Positions 19,101 to 27,766 are shown, counted from the stretch's first letter. The stretch is DNA of 64,000 nt from an uncultured Flavobacterium sp. (GCF_963422545.1 NZ_OY730245.1:248001-312000), one strand, 5' to 3'. Numbers and translations are program-made. The notes: generated by a model not told the origin, from the letters alone.

Positions 19101-19534
19101 CCTATGATCTCTATGATGATAAGGGAAATGTTTTGCAATATACACCTGAGGGTGGAACTCCTGTTTCTATTATTTGGGGTTATAATAATACACAACCTAT
19201 CGCTAAGATTGAGAATGTTACTTATGGCAGTATTCCCGTAGGAGCAATAACAAATTTACAGACACTTTCAAATGCGGATAATGATAATTGTTTGACAGCG
19301 AGTTGTACCGAACAATTGTTACGAAACGGATTAGATGCTTTTAGAAATTCATTTCCTAATGCTTTTATTTCTACCTACACCTATAACCCGCTTGTAGGAG
19401 TAACGAGTATGACAGATCCAAAAGGAATTACGACTTATTATGAATATGATGAGTATGGAAGGTTGAAAAATGTTAGGGATATGGGCGGCAATTTCCTGTC
19501 TGAAAATATATATCATTATAAAAATCAAGATTAA
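16133..19534 (+). CDS. Exported SpvB/YD-repeat-like RHS partner protein
   Basis: A 1133-residue protein with a signal peptide ending IQAQ. The N-terminus has the LSTGVPGISVPLYTV and ISLDYHASGIKV motifs, with a VGLGWNLNAGA block, that mark the large RHS-like proteins of Bacteroidota and recall SpvB/TcB. The C-terminus ends with YD-type sequence (TTYYEYDEYGRLKNV) and an IYHYKNQD tail. It has no transmembrane helix and no T9SS sorting domain. The RHS toxin gene starts 5 bp later, so the two are translated from one transcript. By analogy with TcB-TcC, it may form part of the shell enclosing the toxin (inference). Confidence 0.8.
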   Translation: MYRLTLKDLVKSVLLSVLLITISTKIQAQTDPSSSPTPNFAPKSPEAAAFLKYGEYPVDLSTGVPGISVPLYTVDMKDFKLPISLDYHASGIKVTQEATWVGLGWNLNAGAQVVLSPRDDIDENNPYIDQIPEDDDIIAYFKSHPYNQSAVLTLDPNLDKSRVKDMYVFSSPTVNGSFYIRNFANNDVVTIPPNAFKVDLIGAGRANMTFRITDPQGNVYSLNTTEVSIQSMNHSDRYISAWYVDEIKTPGNNTINFTYQDDGNLTDKTFSQRVEVKNIVNKAECPGSSYSNQIGAVIDGTGNTETLLKKIKEIIFNDGNSRVLFTKTVGRQDLFEGTGNGYLSKIEIQQLVNAGFQNVKGYTFEYSYFNASGSYYSDKRLKLDRIVNLLGRNEQEFVYSSTSLPNKTSKGQDYFGYYNGADNNQDLIPKHYISYPYPTEVGHGDRSVKVSANQAGILKEIHYPTKGWTKFNYETNQYFGVDALSKYVPVIVNGSVVQGTGGTVPVKEGVGPDDGVICLNTDPADCVNYVSIPFTAKEASGQLTFQMNNPYSSDPTISKYYRARVRVFAGGNMVYDSGNSTATTDYNVPLDLPGSGTIEVEVYGKFMSVRSLQLKYVNNDPTPKNNLGAGLRISTIENYDSDNSLVLKKQYDYSDISDATRTSGQLINSMSTTFQSNTFTNYTFIQCGQSGQSGGMGCMGGINSTGVYSISSNSRFGIEGNSVAYKYVKEKQIDPANQINNGFTQYEFTIESDNIPFGNPTVQIPTSWKRGKVLNKKTYKTIGATNYMVEEEKNTYFEDASNTSFYNGFKMFRMGTTNTQENLSDPLNPMCPYNANGGIEVLRTIEPITYNIPILWFYQKTSEKSSYFYNASNALTGTVVSKTTYNYNNPSHLQLTSQTTTNSIGETLETKYFYAPDSEMASKPFITELKSAYMIGIPLDTQTSKAGAKIAEQSTNYDKSTATSNLLLPRSAYANKGTGEIDLNLDKKLTYDLYDDKGNVLQYTPEGGTPVSIIWGYNNTQPIAKIENVTYGSIPVGAITNLQTLSNADNDNCLTASCTEQLLRNGLDAFRNSFPNAFISTYTYNPLVGVTSMTDPKGITTYYEYDEYGRLKNVRDMGGNFLSENIYHYKNQD

Positions 19535-19539
19535 ATTAT

Positions 19540-22500
19540 ATGAAAAAAATAGTGTTTTCAAGCATCTTATTTATAATTATAAGTATTTGTAATGCGCAAG
19601 AAGCGAAAACTAACTCTCTATCAGTACAATCGGCACCAGCAGCAGCTGGATCAGGTGCAATTGCAACGTACTGGTATATGGATTCAGATGGAGATGGATA
19701 TGGAGAAAAAGGAATTGAATATACTCCAATAAAGAGTGTGAATCAGCCTGAGAGTTACGTAGCAAATAATACAGATTTGGACGATCATAATTATTATATT
19801 ACAAATATTCCTCCTAATTGGTTTTATTTAGATTCTGATCACGATACATTTGGGGATCCAAATTCAAAAGTGTACCGTAGTGTTAAACCTGCAGCTTATG
19901 TGGGGACTAATACGGATTGCAACGATAATGATGCAACGATTAATCCCAATACAAAATGGTATCGTGATGCCGATGGAGATGGTTACGGAACTTCAGCTAC
20001 GGTTCTAACCCAATGTTTACAGCCAGCTGGTTATATTCGGAATTCATTGGATTATGATGATTCTACCGCAAACATTACCAATATTGCGCCACAAACCTTT
20101 TACCAAGATGCAGATCGAGATGGTTATGGTAATGCATATGCAACAGTATATTACAGTAATATGCCAAGCGGTTATGTTACTAATAATTCAGATTGTAATG
20201 ATGCCGATGCAGGACTTAATCCAAATACTGCTTGGTATCGAGATGCTGATGGAGATGGTTACGGATGGGGTGAAGTTGTTTTGAGAAAATGCGTTCAGCC
20301 TTCCGGTTATGTTCTTAATTCTGAAGATAATGACGATAATAACGTTAATATTACTAATATTCCTCCGCAGTATTACTCTCGAGATCGAGATGGTGATGGT
20401 TTTGGTGATCCAAGTTCAACGGTTTATTATAGTGTAAGACCAACAGGATATATTACTAATAGTTTGGATTGTAATGATTACAATGCTGCAATTAATCCTA
20501 ATACAATTTGGTACCGTGATGCTGATGGCGATGGATATGGAATTGCTGCTATTACTACTGCAAGTTGTAATAAACCATCAGGTTATGTGGGTAATACATC
20601 AGATTATGATGACAGTACAGTAAATATTACAAATATTGCTCCTCAGTATTTTTATCGAGATCAAGATGGAGACGGTTATGGGGATCCATCAGTTTATGTG
20701 TATTATAGTAATGTGCCTAATGGTTATGTGAGTAATAATTTAGACTGCAAGGACTTGGATGCAACACTTACACCTAATACTAATTGGTTTCGAGATGCTG
20801 ATGGAGATGGTTATGGGAATAATGGAATAGTAATAAATTCATGTACGCAACCAAATGGATATATTAGATGGGCTGGTGATTATGATGATTCGACAGCGAA
20901 TATTACTAATATAGCACCACAGTATTTTTATTCTGATGCTGATGGAGACGGTTATGGTAACCCCTCAAGTTATGTTTACTATAGTTATAAACCAGGGAAT
21001 TACGTGTCTAATAATTCAGACTGTAACGACGGAGATAGTTCTCTGAATCCCAATACGGTCTGGTATCGGGATGCTGATGCTGATGGCTATGGAAACGCAG
21101 GAGTGACAACTAGTAGCTGTTTACAACCAAATGGTTATGTTAGGCAGGCTGGTGATTTTGACGATAATACAGGAAATATTACCAATGTTGCTCCACAATA
21201 TTTCTACCAAGATGCTGATGGTGACGGTTATGGTAATCCATCAAGTTATGTTTACTACAGTTATAAGCCAAGGAATTATGTGTCTAATAATTTAGATTGT
21301 AATGACGGTGATGTTTCTTTAAACCCAAATACAGTTTGGTATAGAGATGCTGATGCTGATGGTTATGGAAATGCAGGAGTAACCTCGACTGGTTGTTTAC
21401 AACCCAATGGTTATATTAGGCAGGCAGGCGATTATAATGACAGTACAGTAAATATTACTAATATAGCGCCACAAACATTCTACCAGGATGCCGATGGAGA
21501 TAGTTTTGGTAATCCAAATGTAAGCGTTTATTATAGTGTTAAACCATCGGGGTATGTAAACAACAATAGTGATTACAATGACAGTACAGTAAATATAACT
21601 AATATAGCACCACAAACATTCTATCAAGATGCCGACGGAGATAGTTTTGGTAATCCAAACGTTAGTGTTTATTATAGTGCCAAACCATCGGGGTATGTAA
21701 ACAATAATAGTGATTACAATGACAGTACAGTAAATATAACTAATATAGCACCACAAACATTCTACCAGGATGCTGATGGAGATAGTTTTGGAAATGCTGC
21801 CATAAGTGTGTTCTACAGTGTGAAACCTGTAGGTTATGTGTCTAACAATTTAGATTGCAGTGACAGTGATGTTTCTTTAAACCCAAATACTAAATGGTAT
21901 GCTGATAATGATTTGGACGGCTTAGGAGATCCTTCAAGTTTTGTTCAGCAATGTGCAGCTCCAAGCGGTAATTATGTAAGAAATAATACGGATAATTGTC
22001 CGTTAGTTACAGGAAGCAGCCCAGATTGTAATAATATAATTGCACCATCAGATCAAAATTATATTATAACCAAAAAATATAAAAAGCCTACATTAACTTC
22101 TTTGTTAGCACCCGCAATTGATGAGGTCCAAACAAATATTACTTATTTTGATGGATTAGGAAGACCTATGCAACAAATTGCCAATAGACAATCATCTTCT
22201 TCAAAGGACATTATTACACATATTGGATATGACAATTTAGGAAGACAAACAAATGAATATTTGCCTTATGAAGCATCTTCTACAAATATGGCCTTTGAAG
22301 TAAATGCTGAGACAAATACAAAAAGTTATTACAATAAGGAAAAATATGAAAATACTGCAAATCCATTTTCAGAAAAGCAACTTGAAAACTCGCCACTAAA
22401 CAGGGTATTAAAACAAGCAGCTCCGGGTAACGACTGGGCGATGACTAGTGGTCACACAATCAAACTGGATTATCAAACCAATGCTAATGCTGCTGAGGTA

Positions 22501-25335
22501 AAGCTATACAAAGCAACTGCAAACTGGAGTGCAGGATCAGGATTATATGATATTGCTTTTTCGGATGCAGGTAATTATGATGTTAATCAATTGTATAAAA
22601 CAATTACTTATGATGAAAATTCAGCCACAAATCCAACAGATGAAACTGCAGGTTCAACAGTAGAATTTAAAAATAAAGAAGGAAAGGTAATCCTTAAGAG
22701 AACCTATGACGCAGGAGCGAAACATGATACTTATTATGTTTATGATGTTTATGGAAATCTGACGTATGTGATTCCTCCTAAAGCAGACGGGACAATAACT
22801 CAGGAAGTTTTAGATGGTTTGTGTTATCAGTACAAATACGATAACAAAAATCGTTTAGTCGAAAAGAAATTGCCAGGTAAACAATGGGAATTTATTGTTT
22901 ATGATAAATTAAACAGACCAGTGGCAACTGGTCCTGCATTTTCTCCCTTTAAAGATGATGCAGCCATAGGTTGGATGATTACTAAATATGATGCCTTTAG
23001 CCGACCAATTTATACTGGTTGGAGTAATCTGGCAGCCAATTCAGCGATAAGAAAATCATTGCAGGATACACAAAATGCAGCTACAGTTTTGTTTGAAACT
23101 AAACAAACATCAGGGACAATAGATGGTATTGAAGCTTATTATACTAATGCCAATGAGCCAATAAGTTTTAAACTGTTAACGGTAAATTATTATGATAATT
23201 ATCTGTTTCCAGGTGCGCAAACAGTACCTTCAACAATAGAAGGACAAACAGTTTTGACGAATGTAAAGACTTTGGCTACCGGAAGCTGGACAAGAGCGGT
23301 AACAACTGCGACAGCCGCATCAGGCGAAACCAACACCATATTTTATGATAGATATGCAAGACCAATACAAACCTATAGCCAGAATTATTTAGGAGGCTAT
23401 ACTGTTACTAACAGTAATCTTGATTTTGCAGGGAAAACAATTTATACCATTGCAAAACACAAACGTACCTCAGGAAGTACAGAGACAACTATAAGAGAAG
23501 ATTTTACCTATTCGGCTCAGGACAGATTATTGACTCATACACATCAAATTAACGGAGGGGCGATACAACTTATGGCAGCCAATACTTATGATAATTTAGG
23601 ACAATTGATGAGTAAGAATGTTGGGAATAGCACTGGAAGCCCTTTACAGAAAGTTGATTTTAATTATAATATCAGAGGTTGGCTTACCGAGATTAATAAA
23701 ACAGCAGATTTACAACAAGATACTGATGTAAAAGATTTATTTGCGTTTAAATTAAACTACAACCAAACGCCTGGAAATACAAGTGTAAAAGCATTGTATA
23801 ATGGTAATATTTCAGAAAGCTACTGGAAAACATCCTCAGATTATTCATTGCGTTCTTATGGATATCAATATGATAATCTTAATCGATTAACTAATGCAAT
23901 TTATCGAAAGCCAGACGACATTGTTTCTGTGTCAGGAGCCTATAATGAAAGTTTAAGTTACGACAAGAATGGTAATATTAAATTTCTTCAGCGATATGGA
24001 GATAGCGATGCTCCGTCAATAGTTTTTAAAATTGATGATTTAACCTATGCTTATCTCAATGAAAATTCAAATCAACTGACTAAAGTTACAGATAGCCCTG
24101 CCGGAAATGATAATAAGGGGTTTAAAGATGGTAATAAAACAGGTGATGATTATAGTTACGATGATAATGGTAATATGACAAGTGATAAAAACAAAAATAT
24201 CACAGACATAAAGTACAATCAGCTTAACTTACCTAAGAAAATTACATTTGGAACAAACGGTAGTATTGAGTATATTTACAATGCAACTGGGCAAAAAGTG
24301 CAGAAAATTGTAAATGAAACAGGCAAACCTGTAATAACAACTGATTATTTAGCAGGATTTCAGTACAAAGACAATGTTTTGGAGTTTTTTCCAACGGCAG
24401 AAGGATATGTTAAAAATACAGACGGGGCGCTCTCGTATGTGTTTCAATATAAAGATCATTTGGGGAACGTACGTGTAAGTTATTTTAAAAATACTAGTGG
24501 TGTCCCAGAGATTTTGGATGAAGCACATTATTATCCTTTTGGATTAAAACACGATGGTTATGTTGTTTTACCTGAAAGTAATAATAAGTATAAGTACAAC
24601 GGGAAAGAACTGCAGGACGAGAGTATTGGTGGCTTCTCGTTAAATTTATATGACTATGGAGCACGTAATTATGACCCTGCAATTGGGTGTTGGATGAATA
24701 TTGACCCGCTAGCTGAGAAAATGCGTAGACATAGTCCTTACAATTATGCTTTTAATAACCCGTTAAGGTTTATTGACCCTGACGGGATGAGTCCGAATGA
24801 TATTATTGTTTTGAATAATCCAAAAGGTGCTGGTGGTTATGGGCACATGGCAATGCTTGTGGGTGATGATAAGAAAGGTTGGACATTTATTTCAAAAGAA
24901 GGAAGAAATAAAGAGCCATTATATTCTAATGAGGTTACTGGTGGTCCAGCTCTTACACCTTTGATAAAACAATTTAAAACGCTTGATGATTTTAGAGCAG
25001 CTCAAAGTGAGGATAAAAATTTAGGAGGCTATACGCAAGATGTCAGACTAGAGACTACGGAAAAGCAAGACCAAGCAGCAAAAGAAGCTACAACTGAATC
25101 AGCAGAAAGTTGGTATAATGTTATTTTTGCAAATTGTGCTGATGCTGTTTCTGATGGACTAAAAGCAGCTGACTTAAATCCTGGATATACAGAAACTAAA
25201 AGTAATGGTTATGTACAAAGTGGTGGTTCACCTACAGAAACTTTGAATCCTAAGCCAAGTGTTAGATTTGAAGAAGTGAAAAATAAAAATGCAAAAGATG
25301 TCATTCCGACAGATTCAGTAAAAAGAACAAAATAA
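19540..25335 (+). CDS. Polymorphic toxin: RHS protein with DxDGDGYG repeats and C-terminal cysteine-hydrolase domain
   Basis: A 1931-residue exported protein with a signal peptide ending ICNAQ. Residues about 47-824 hold roughly 17 metal-binding-type DxDGDGYG loops spaced by TNIAPQxFY and DCND segments. A DUF6443-like start (ITYFDGLGRPMQQIA) lies near 865, YD repeats follow, and the RHS core (GKELQDE, YGARNYDP, NIDPLAEKMRRHSPYNYAFNNP) spans about 1685-1742 and ends at DPDGM. The variable tail (about 1748-1931) carries GHMAMLVGDD with His1769 and NCADAV with Cys1866. That H-then-C order suggests a circularly permuted papain/NlpC-P60-like hydrolase (inference). A 4-TM immunity candidate overlaps the stop codon by one base. 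Confidence 0.88.
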   Translation: MKKIVFSSILFIIISICNAQEAKTNSLSVQSAPAAAGSGAIATYWYMDSDGDGYGEKGIEYTPIKSVNQPESYVANNTDLDDHNYYITNIPPNWFYLDSDHDTFGDPNSKVYRSVKPAAYVGTNTDCNDNDATINPNTKWYRDADGDGYGTSATVLTQCLQPAGYIRNSLDYDDSTANITNIAPQTFYQDADRDGYGNAYATVYYSNMPSGYVTNNSDCNDADAGLNPNTAWYRDADGDGYGWGEVVLRKCVQPSGYVLNSEDNDDNNVNITNIPPQYYSRDRDGDGFGDPSSTVYYSVRPTGYITNSLDCNDYNAAINPNTIWYRDADGDGYGIAAITTASCNKPSGYVGNTSDYDDSTVNITNIAPQYFYRDQDGDGYGDPSVYVYYSNVPNGYVSNNLDCKDLDATLTPNTNWFRDADGDGYGNNGIVINSCTQPNGYIRWAGDYDDSTANITNIAPQYFYSDADGDGYGNPSSYVYYSYKPGNYVSNNSDCNDGDSSLNPNTVWYRDADADGYGNAGVTTSSCLQPNGYVRQAGDFDDNTGNITNVAPQYFYQDADGDGYGNPSSYVYYSYKPRNYVSNNLDCNDGDVSLNPNTVWYRDADADGYGNAGVTSTGCLQPNGYIRQAGDYNDSTVNITNIAPQTFYQDADGDSFGNPNVSVYYSVKPSGYVNNNSDYNDSTVNITNIAPQTFYQDADGDSFGNPNVSVYYSAKPSGYVNNNSDYNDSTVNITNIAPQTFYQDADGDSFGNAAISVFYSVKPVGYVSNNLDCSDSDVSLNPNTKWYADNDLDGLGDPSSFVQQCAAPSGNYVRNNTDNCPLVTGSSPDCNNIIAPSDQNYIITKKYKKPTLTSLLAPAIDEVQTNITYFDGLGRPMQQIANRQSSSSKDIITHIGYDNLGRQTNEYLPYEASSTNMAFEVNAETNTKSYYNKEKYENTANPFSEKQLENSPLNRVLKQAAPGNDWAMTSGHTIKLDYQTNANAAEVKLYKATANWSAGSGLYDIAFSDAGNYDVNQLYKTITYDENSATNPTDETAGSTVEFKNKEGKVILKRTYDAGAKHDTYYVYDVYGNLTYVIPPKADGTITQEVLDGLCYQYKYDNKNRLVEKKLPGKQWEFIVYDKLNRPVATGPAFSPFKDDAAIGWMITKYDAFSRPIYTGWSNLAANSAIRKSLQDTQNAATVLFETKQTSGTIDGIEAYYTNANEPISFKLLTVNYYDNYLFPGAQTVPSTIEGQTVLTNVKTLATGSWTRAVTTATAASGETNTIFYDRYARPIQTYSQNYLGGYTVTNSNLDFAGKTIYTIAKHKRTSGSTETTIREDFTYSAQDRLLTHTHQINGGAIQLMAANTYDNLGQLMSKNVGNSTGSPLQKVDFNYNIRGWLTEINKTADLQQDTDVKDLFAFKLNYNQTPGNTSVKALYNGNISESYWKTSSDYSLRSYGYQYDNLNRLTNAIYRKPDDIVSVSGAYNESLSYDKNGNIKFLQRYGDSDAPSIVFKIDDLTYAYLNENSNQLTKVTDSPAGNDNKGFKDGNKTGDDYSYDDNGNMTSDKNKNITDIKYNQLNLPKKITFGTNGSIEYIYNATGQKVQKIVNETGKPVITTDYLAGFQYKDNVLEFFPTAEGYVKNTDGALSYVFQYKDHLGNVRVSYFKNTSGVPEILDEAHYYPFGLKHDGYVVLPESNNKYKYNGKELQDESIGGFSLNLYDYGARNYDPAIGCWMNIDPLAEKMRRHSPYNYAFNNPLRFIDPDGMSPNDIIVLNNPKGAGGYGHMAMLVGDDKKGWTFISKEGRNKEPLYSNEVTGGPALTPLIKQFKTLDDFRAAQSEDKNLGGYTQDVRLETTEKQDQAAKEATTESAESWYNVIFANCADAVSDGLKAADLNPGYTETKSNGYVQSGGSPTETLNPKPSVRFEEVKNKNAKDVIPTDSVKRTK
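21430..21852 (+). repeat. Three tandem 141-bp repeats inside the RHS gene
   Basis: Units begin at 21430, 21571 and 21712, each opening GATTA[T/C]AATGACAGTAC. They encode 47-residue blocks ending in DADGDSFGN. Copies 1 and 2, and the start of copy 3, differ by only a few bases, whereas the other repeat units of this gene have diverged more, so the expansion is recent and can vary in copy number without a frameshift. Confidence 0.85.
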
Positions 25336-25784
25336 TGGAAAATAGAATAATAACGAGTATAAAATATTGGCTACTAGTAATATTATTTAGTGTAGGTGTA
25401 ACCTATTTATTTCATTTAGCTATGAGCCTATTTTGGAACAAGCAAAATAATGATTATACAGGAGTAGCTTCAGTCGAAGGATTTGTAACAGTTTTTGTTT
25501 TACCAATATATTTAACAATTTTGAATTACTATTGCGCTAAAAAATTTAATGTTAATTACATTTTGTATTTTATTAATATAATAATTGTTTTGTATTGCGT
25601 GTACCTTTCTTCTTATTTGGGTTTCGAAAATTGGGCAACAAGTATTGGTGATAAATTAAATCCAGATAATGAAACACTTGAAGTTTTTGGTTTTCAGAGA
25701 ACATTAGGTTACTTGTTTTCTATGATAGGGCTTATTGTTGGAATAGTAAAATTAAAAAAACTAAATAAAATTAGAAGTTACTAG
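25335..25784 (+). CDS. Putative immunity protein, four-helix membrane protein
   Basis: The ATG overlaps the TAA of the RHS toxin gene (TAATG), the tight coupling expected for a toxin-immunity pair. The 149-residue product has about four transmembrane segments (near 10-32, 48-66, 73-95 and 122-140) and a basic tail KLKKLNKIRSY. I do not recognise a named family. The immunity role rests on position and on the lack of any other partner. A membrane location would suit a toxin acting in the periplasm or at the membrane. Confidence 0.65.
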   Translation: MENRIITSIKYWLLVILFSVGVTYLFHLAMSLFWNKQNNDYTGVASVEGFVTVFVLPIYLTILNYYCAKKFNVNYILYFINIIIVLYCVYLSSYLGFENWATSIGDKLNPDNETLEVFGFQRTLGYLFSMIGLIVGIVKLKKLNKIRSY

Positions 25785-25815
25785 AAAAGCAATACCATAT
25801 AATCTGTAGATTCTC

Positions 25816-25843
25816 GCTCTGCGAAGAGTTCAAATGAAAAGCT
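25816..25843 (+). repeat. GCTCT/GAAGAG repeat, copy a (partial)
   Basis: GCTCTGCGAAGAGTTCAAAT followed by GAAAAGCT. It is the first 28 bases of a dispersed element seen more fully at 42841 and 45927, and it begins 32 bp after the first immunity gene. Confidence 0.6.
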
Positions 25844-25847
25844 ACCG

Positions 25848-25907
25848 CCATTGGCGGAGCAAATGAGAAGATTTAGTCCTTACAACTATGCTTTTAATAA
25901 GGTAATG
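25848..25907 (+). pseudogene. RHS core remnant
   Basis: Translation gives PLAEQMRRFSPYNYAFNKV, a clear match to the RHS core segment LAEKMRRHSPYNYAFNNP of the full-length gene. No open frame extends from it on either side. It marks a former RHS end that was lost, consistent with displacement of toxin modules. Confidence 0.7.
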
Positions 25908-25988
25908 TATCAGATGTGTTGGTGGTTAATAATTCCATTTAATATTTTCATATAATCAGGTATTTATGGTAATATCGTAATAAAATTA

Positions 25989-26014
25989 AAGCAACCTTCG
26001 GGTTGCTTTTTTAT
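25989..26014 (+). terminator. Terminator with TTCG tetraloop
   Basis: GCAACC-TTCG-GGTTGC (25991-26006) is followed by a T-run. It should end transcription coming from the RHS toxin-immunity operon. Confidence 0.8.
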
Positions 26015-26039
26015 TTTATAGAGACTTAAATCGAAAAAA

Positions 26040-26186
26040 ATGGGCTTAAATCGGACTAGTTGTTACAGATGTGTTGGTGAAATTAAAAACATGATAAAAT
26101 ATGGAAAAACAAAGTCAGGTAATCAAAGATATATTTGTAAGCATTGCAGGAGGACAAGAGTTGAAAATTATACTTATCAAGCTTAG
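26040..26186 (+). pseudogene. IS1-type transposase N-terminal fragment
   Basis: A 48-residue frame with a zinc-ribbon pattern (SCYRC ... GNQRYICKHCRRT) and a VENYTYQA end, resembling the InsA part of IS1-family transposases. It stops at TAG 26184-26186 exactly where homology to the RHS core begins, so the IS piece is truncated and joined to the orphan RHS module. No intact catalytic part is present. Confidence 0.65.
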
Positions 26187-26350
26187 AAACTCAGCTCAAC
26201 TTACTCAAGAAAATTACATTTGACACAACAGGCAATATTGAGTATTTTTACAATGCAGCAGGACAAAAAATACAGAAAATAGTAAATGAAACAGGCAAGC
26301 CTGTAATAACAACTGATTATTTAGCAGGATTTCAGTACAAAGACAATGTT

Positions 26351-27316
26351 TTGGAGTTTTTTCCAACAGCAGAAGGTTATGTTAGGAATACAGACAATGT
26401 CCTCTCGTATGTGTTTCAGTACAAAGATCATTTAGGGAATGTATGTGTAAGTTATTTTAAAAATACTAGTGGTGTTCCAGAGATTTTGGATGAAACGCAT
26501 TATTACCCTTTTGGATTAAAACATGATGGTTATGCTGTTTTGCCTGAAAGTAATAATAAGTATAAGTACAACGGAAAAGAGCTCCAAGATGAGCTGGGTC
26601 TTGGGATTTACGATTTTGGAGCAAGGAATTATGACCCTGCACTTGGTCGTTGGATGAATATTGACCCGTTGGCGGAAAAAATGAGGAGGCACAGTCCTTA
26701 TAACTACGCATTTGATAATCCTGTATATTTTATCGATGCCGATGGAATGGCGCCGACAGGAGCAAATGCTGACCCTATTATTAGGGATAAGGATGGTAAT
26801 ATCGTTTATGTTTCAAGTGGACAAACAGGAAGTTTTACTCATCCTTCTGGCAGTACTGCAACATTAGAAGTTGGTTACGTTTTTGCCGACGATGGAACAC
26901 CTATTCAAGTTTTCAATAACAATGGTAGAGGTGATGCGGGTTGGGATACAAATTGTCACGGGACTACGTTTACCGATGGAAAATATTGGCTAAATAATGA
27001 CCAAGTACCAGCTTTAGTTCAAGGAGATAATTATAAGTCTCAAACAGTTGAAAGCGCAAAAGAAGGTGACAAAGTAGTATTTTTAGGAGAAGGAAACGAA
27101 GCAGAGCATTCAATGACAATAACCAAAGCAGATGGTACGGCAAATGGAATGATGGTATATGGTCAAGGAGGGTTGGAAGTAGAAAATCATACTGATAAAG
27201 CTACGGAGGCATGGCCAACGGCTAAGGGTGCAGCAATATTGAGAAAAGAGACACCCGACAGAGTAGCAACAGATAGTGAAATAAAAGAATTAGCTAAAAC
27301 AATACCTGGAAATTAG
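26351..27316 (+). CDS. Orphan RHS core with C-terminal cysteine-hydrolase toxin
   Basis: RHS homology starts at about 26187 (frame reading LNLLKKITFDTTGNIEY) without a plausible ATG; the position given is an in-frame TTG, so the gene is 5'-truncated and may be silent unless recombined. The core (GKELQDE, IYDFGARNYDPALGRW, PLAEKMRRHSPYNYAFDNP) is nearly identical to 24220-24780 of the full-length gene and ends at DADGM. The tail differs completely: GWDTNCHGTTF with Cys (codon 26954) and GDKVVFLGEGNEAEHSMTI with His (codon 27107). A C-then-H order with GDxVxF fits a papain/NlpC-P60-like amidase or peptidase (inference). A lipoprotein gene follows 4 bp later. Confidence 0.8.
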   Translation: MEFFPTAEGYVRNTDNVLSYVFQYKDHLGNVCVSYFKNTSGVPEILDETHYYPFGLKHDGYAVLPESNNKYKYNGKELQDELGLGIYDFGARNYDPALGRWMNIDPLAEKMRRHSPYNYAFDNPVYFIDADGMAPTGANADPIIRDKDGNIVYVSSGQTGSFTHPSGSTATLEVGYVFADDGTPIQVFNNNGRGDAGWDTNCHGTTFTDGKYWLNNDQVPALVQGDNYKSQTVESAKEGDKVVFLGEGNEAEHSMTITKADGTANGMMVYGQGGLEVENHTDKATEAWPTAKGAAILRKETPDRVATDSEIKELAKTIPGN

Positions 27317-27320
27317 AGAT

Positions 27321-27755
27321 ATGAAATATTTGAAAATACTCGTTTTATGCCCATGGATGATGATGGTTTCATGCGCAACAGTTTCGCATTTAAATTTAGG
27401 GTCAAAAGTACAAACACAGAATTCCTCTGACAAAATTTTGATTCCGTCAGGTGCATTAGTACCTGAAAAAAAAGTTTCTATTAAAAACATAAAATATAGC
27501 TTAGGTATATCTAATAATGAGGTAATCTATGTTTCAACGTCCGATAAAGCTTTTCAAATTGATGATTCGAGGATTGGTAATATTATAGGTATGAAAGTTA
27601 TGAATGCGAAATTAATTCCTGGATGGGGATATTACGTGAAATTAGAAAATGATTGGTATGCAGGAATAAATTTTAAAGAAAAAATTACAGCTAATTCTAA
27701 GATAGAGTGGTTTTTCAAATATAAGTTTAATGAATCGACTAATGTGTTTAAATAA
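27321..27755 (+). CDS. Putative lipoprotein immunity protein for the orphan RHS toxin
   Basis: A 144-residue protein with a lipoprotein signal, MMMVSCATV, whose lipobox Cys is residue 18. It starts 4 bp after the orphan toxin gene. The family is not recognised; the mature part is a mixed polar domain with no second membrane segment. Export as a lipoprotein fits neutralisation of a cell-wall-targeting hydrolase in the periplasm, as seen for other amidase-immunity pairs (inference from position and toxin type). Confidence 0.6.
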   Translation: MKYLKILVLCPWMMMVSCATVSHLNLGSKVQTQNSSDKILIPSGALVPEKKVSIKNIKYSLGISNNEVIYVSTSDKAFQIDDSRIGNIIGMKVMNAKLIPGWGYYVKLENDWYAGINFKEKITANSKIEWFFKYKFNESTNVFK

Positions 27756-27766
27756 TAAATTCCCCG

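Noticed and set aside
21397..21756. 119-residue minus-strand open frame
   Set aside because: It is the antisense of the 141-bp tandem repeats of the RHS gene; its isoleucine/valine-rich repeats mirror the codon pattern of the sense strand.
21430..21852. CRISPR-like regular spacing
   Set aside because: The units are contiguous coding repeats of 141 bp in frame, without unique spacers or palindromic short repeats.
24494..24682. Minus-strand frames at 24494 and 26466 with similar sequence
   Set aside because: They are mirror images of the duplicated RHS core on the opposite strand and explain nothing independently.
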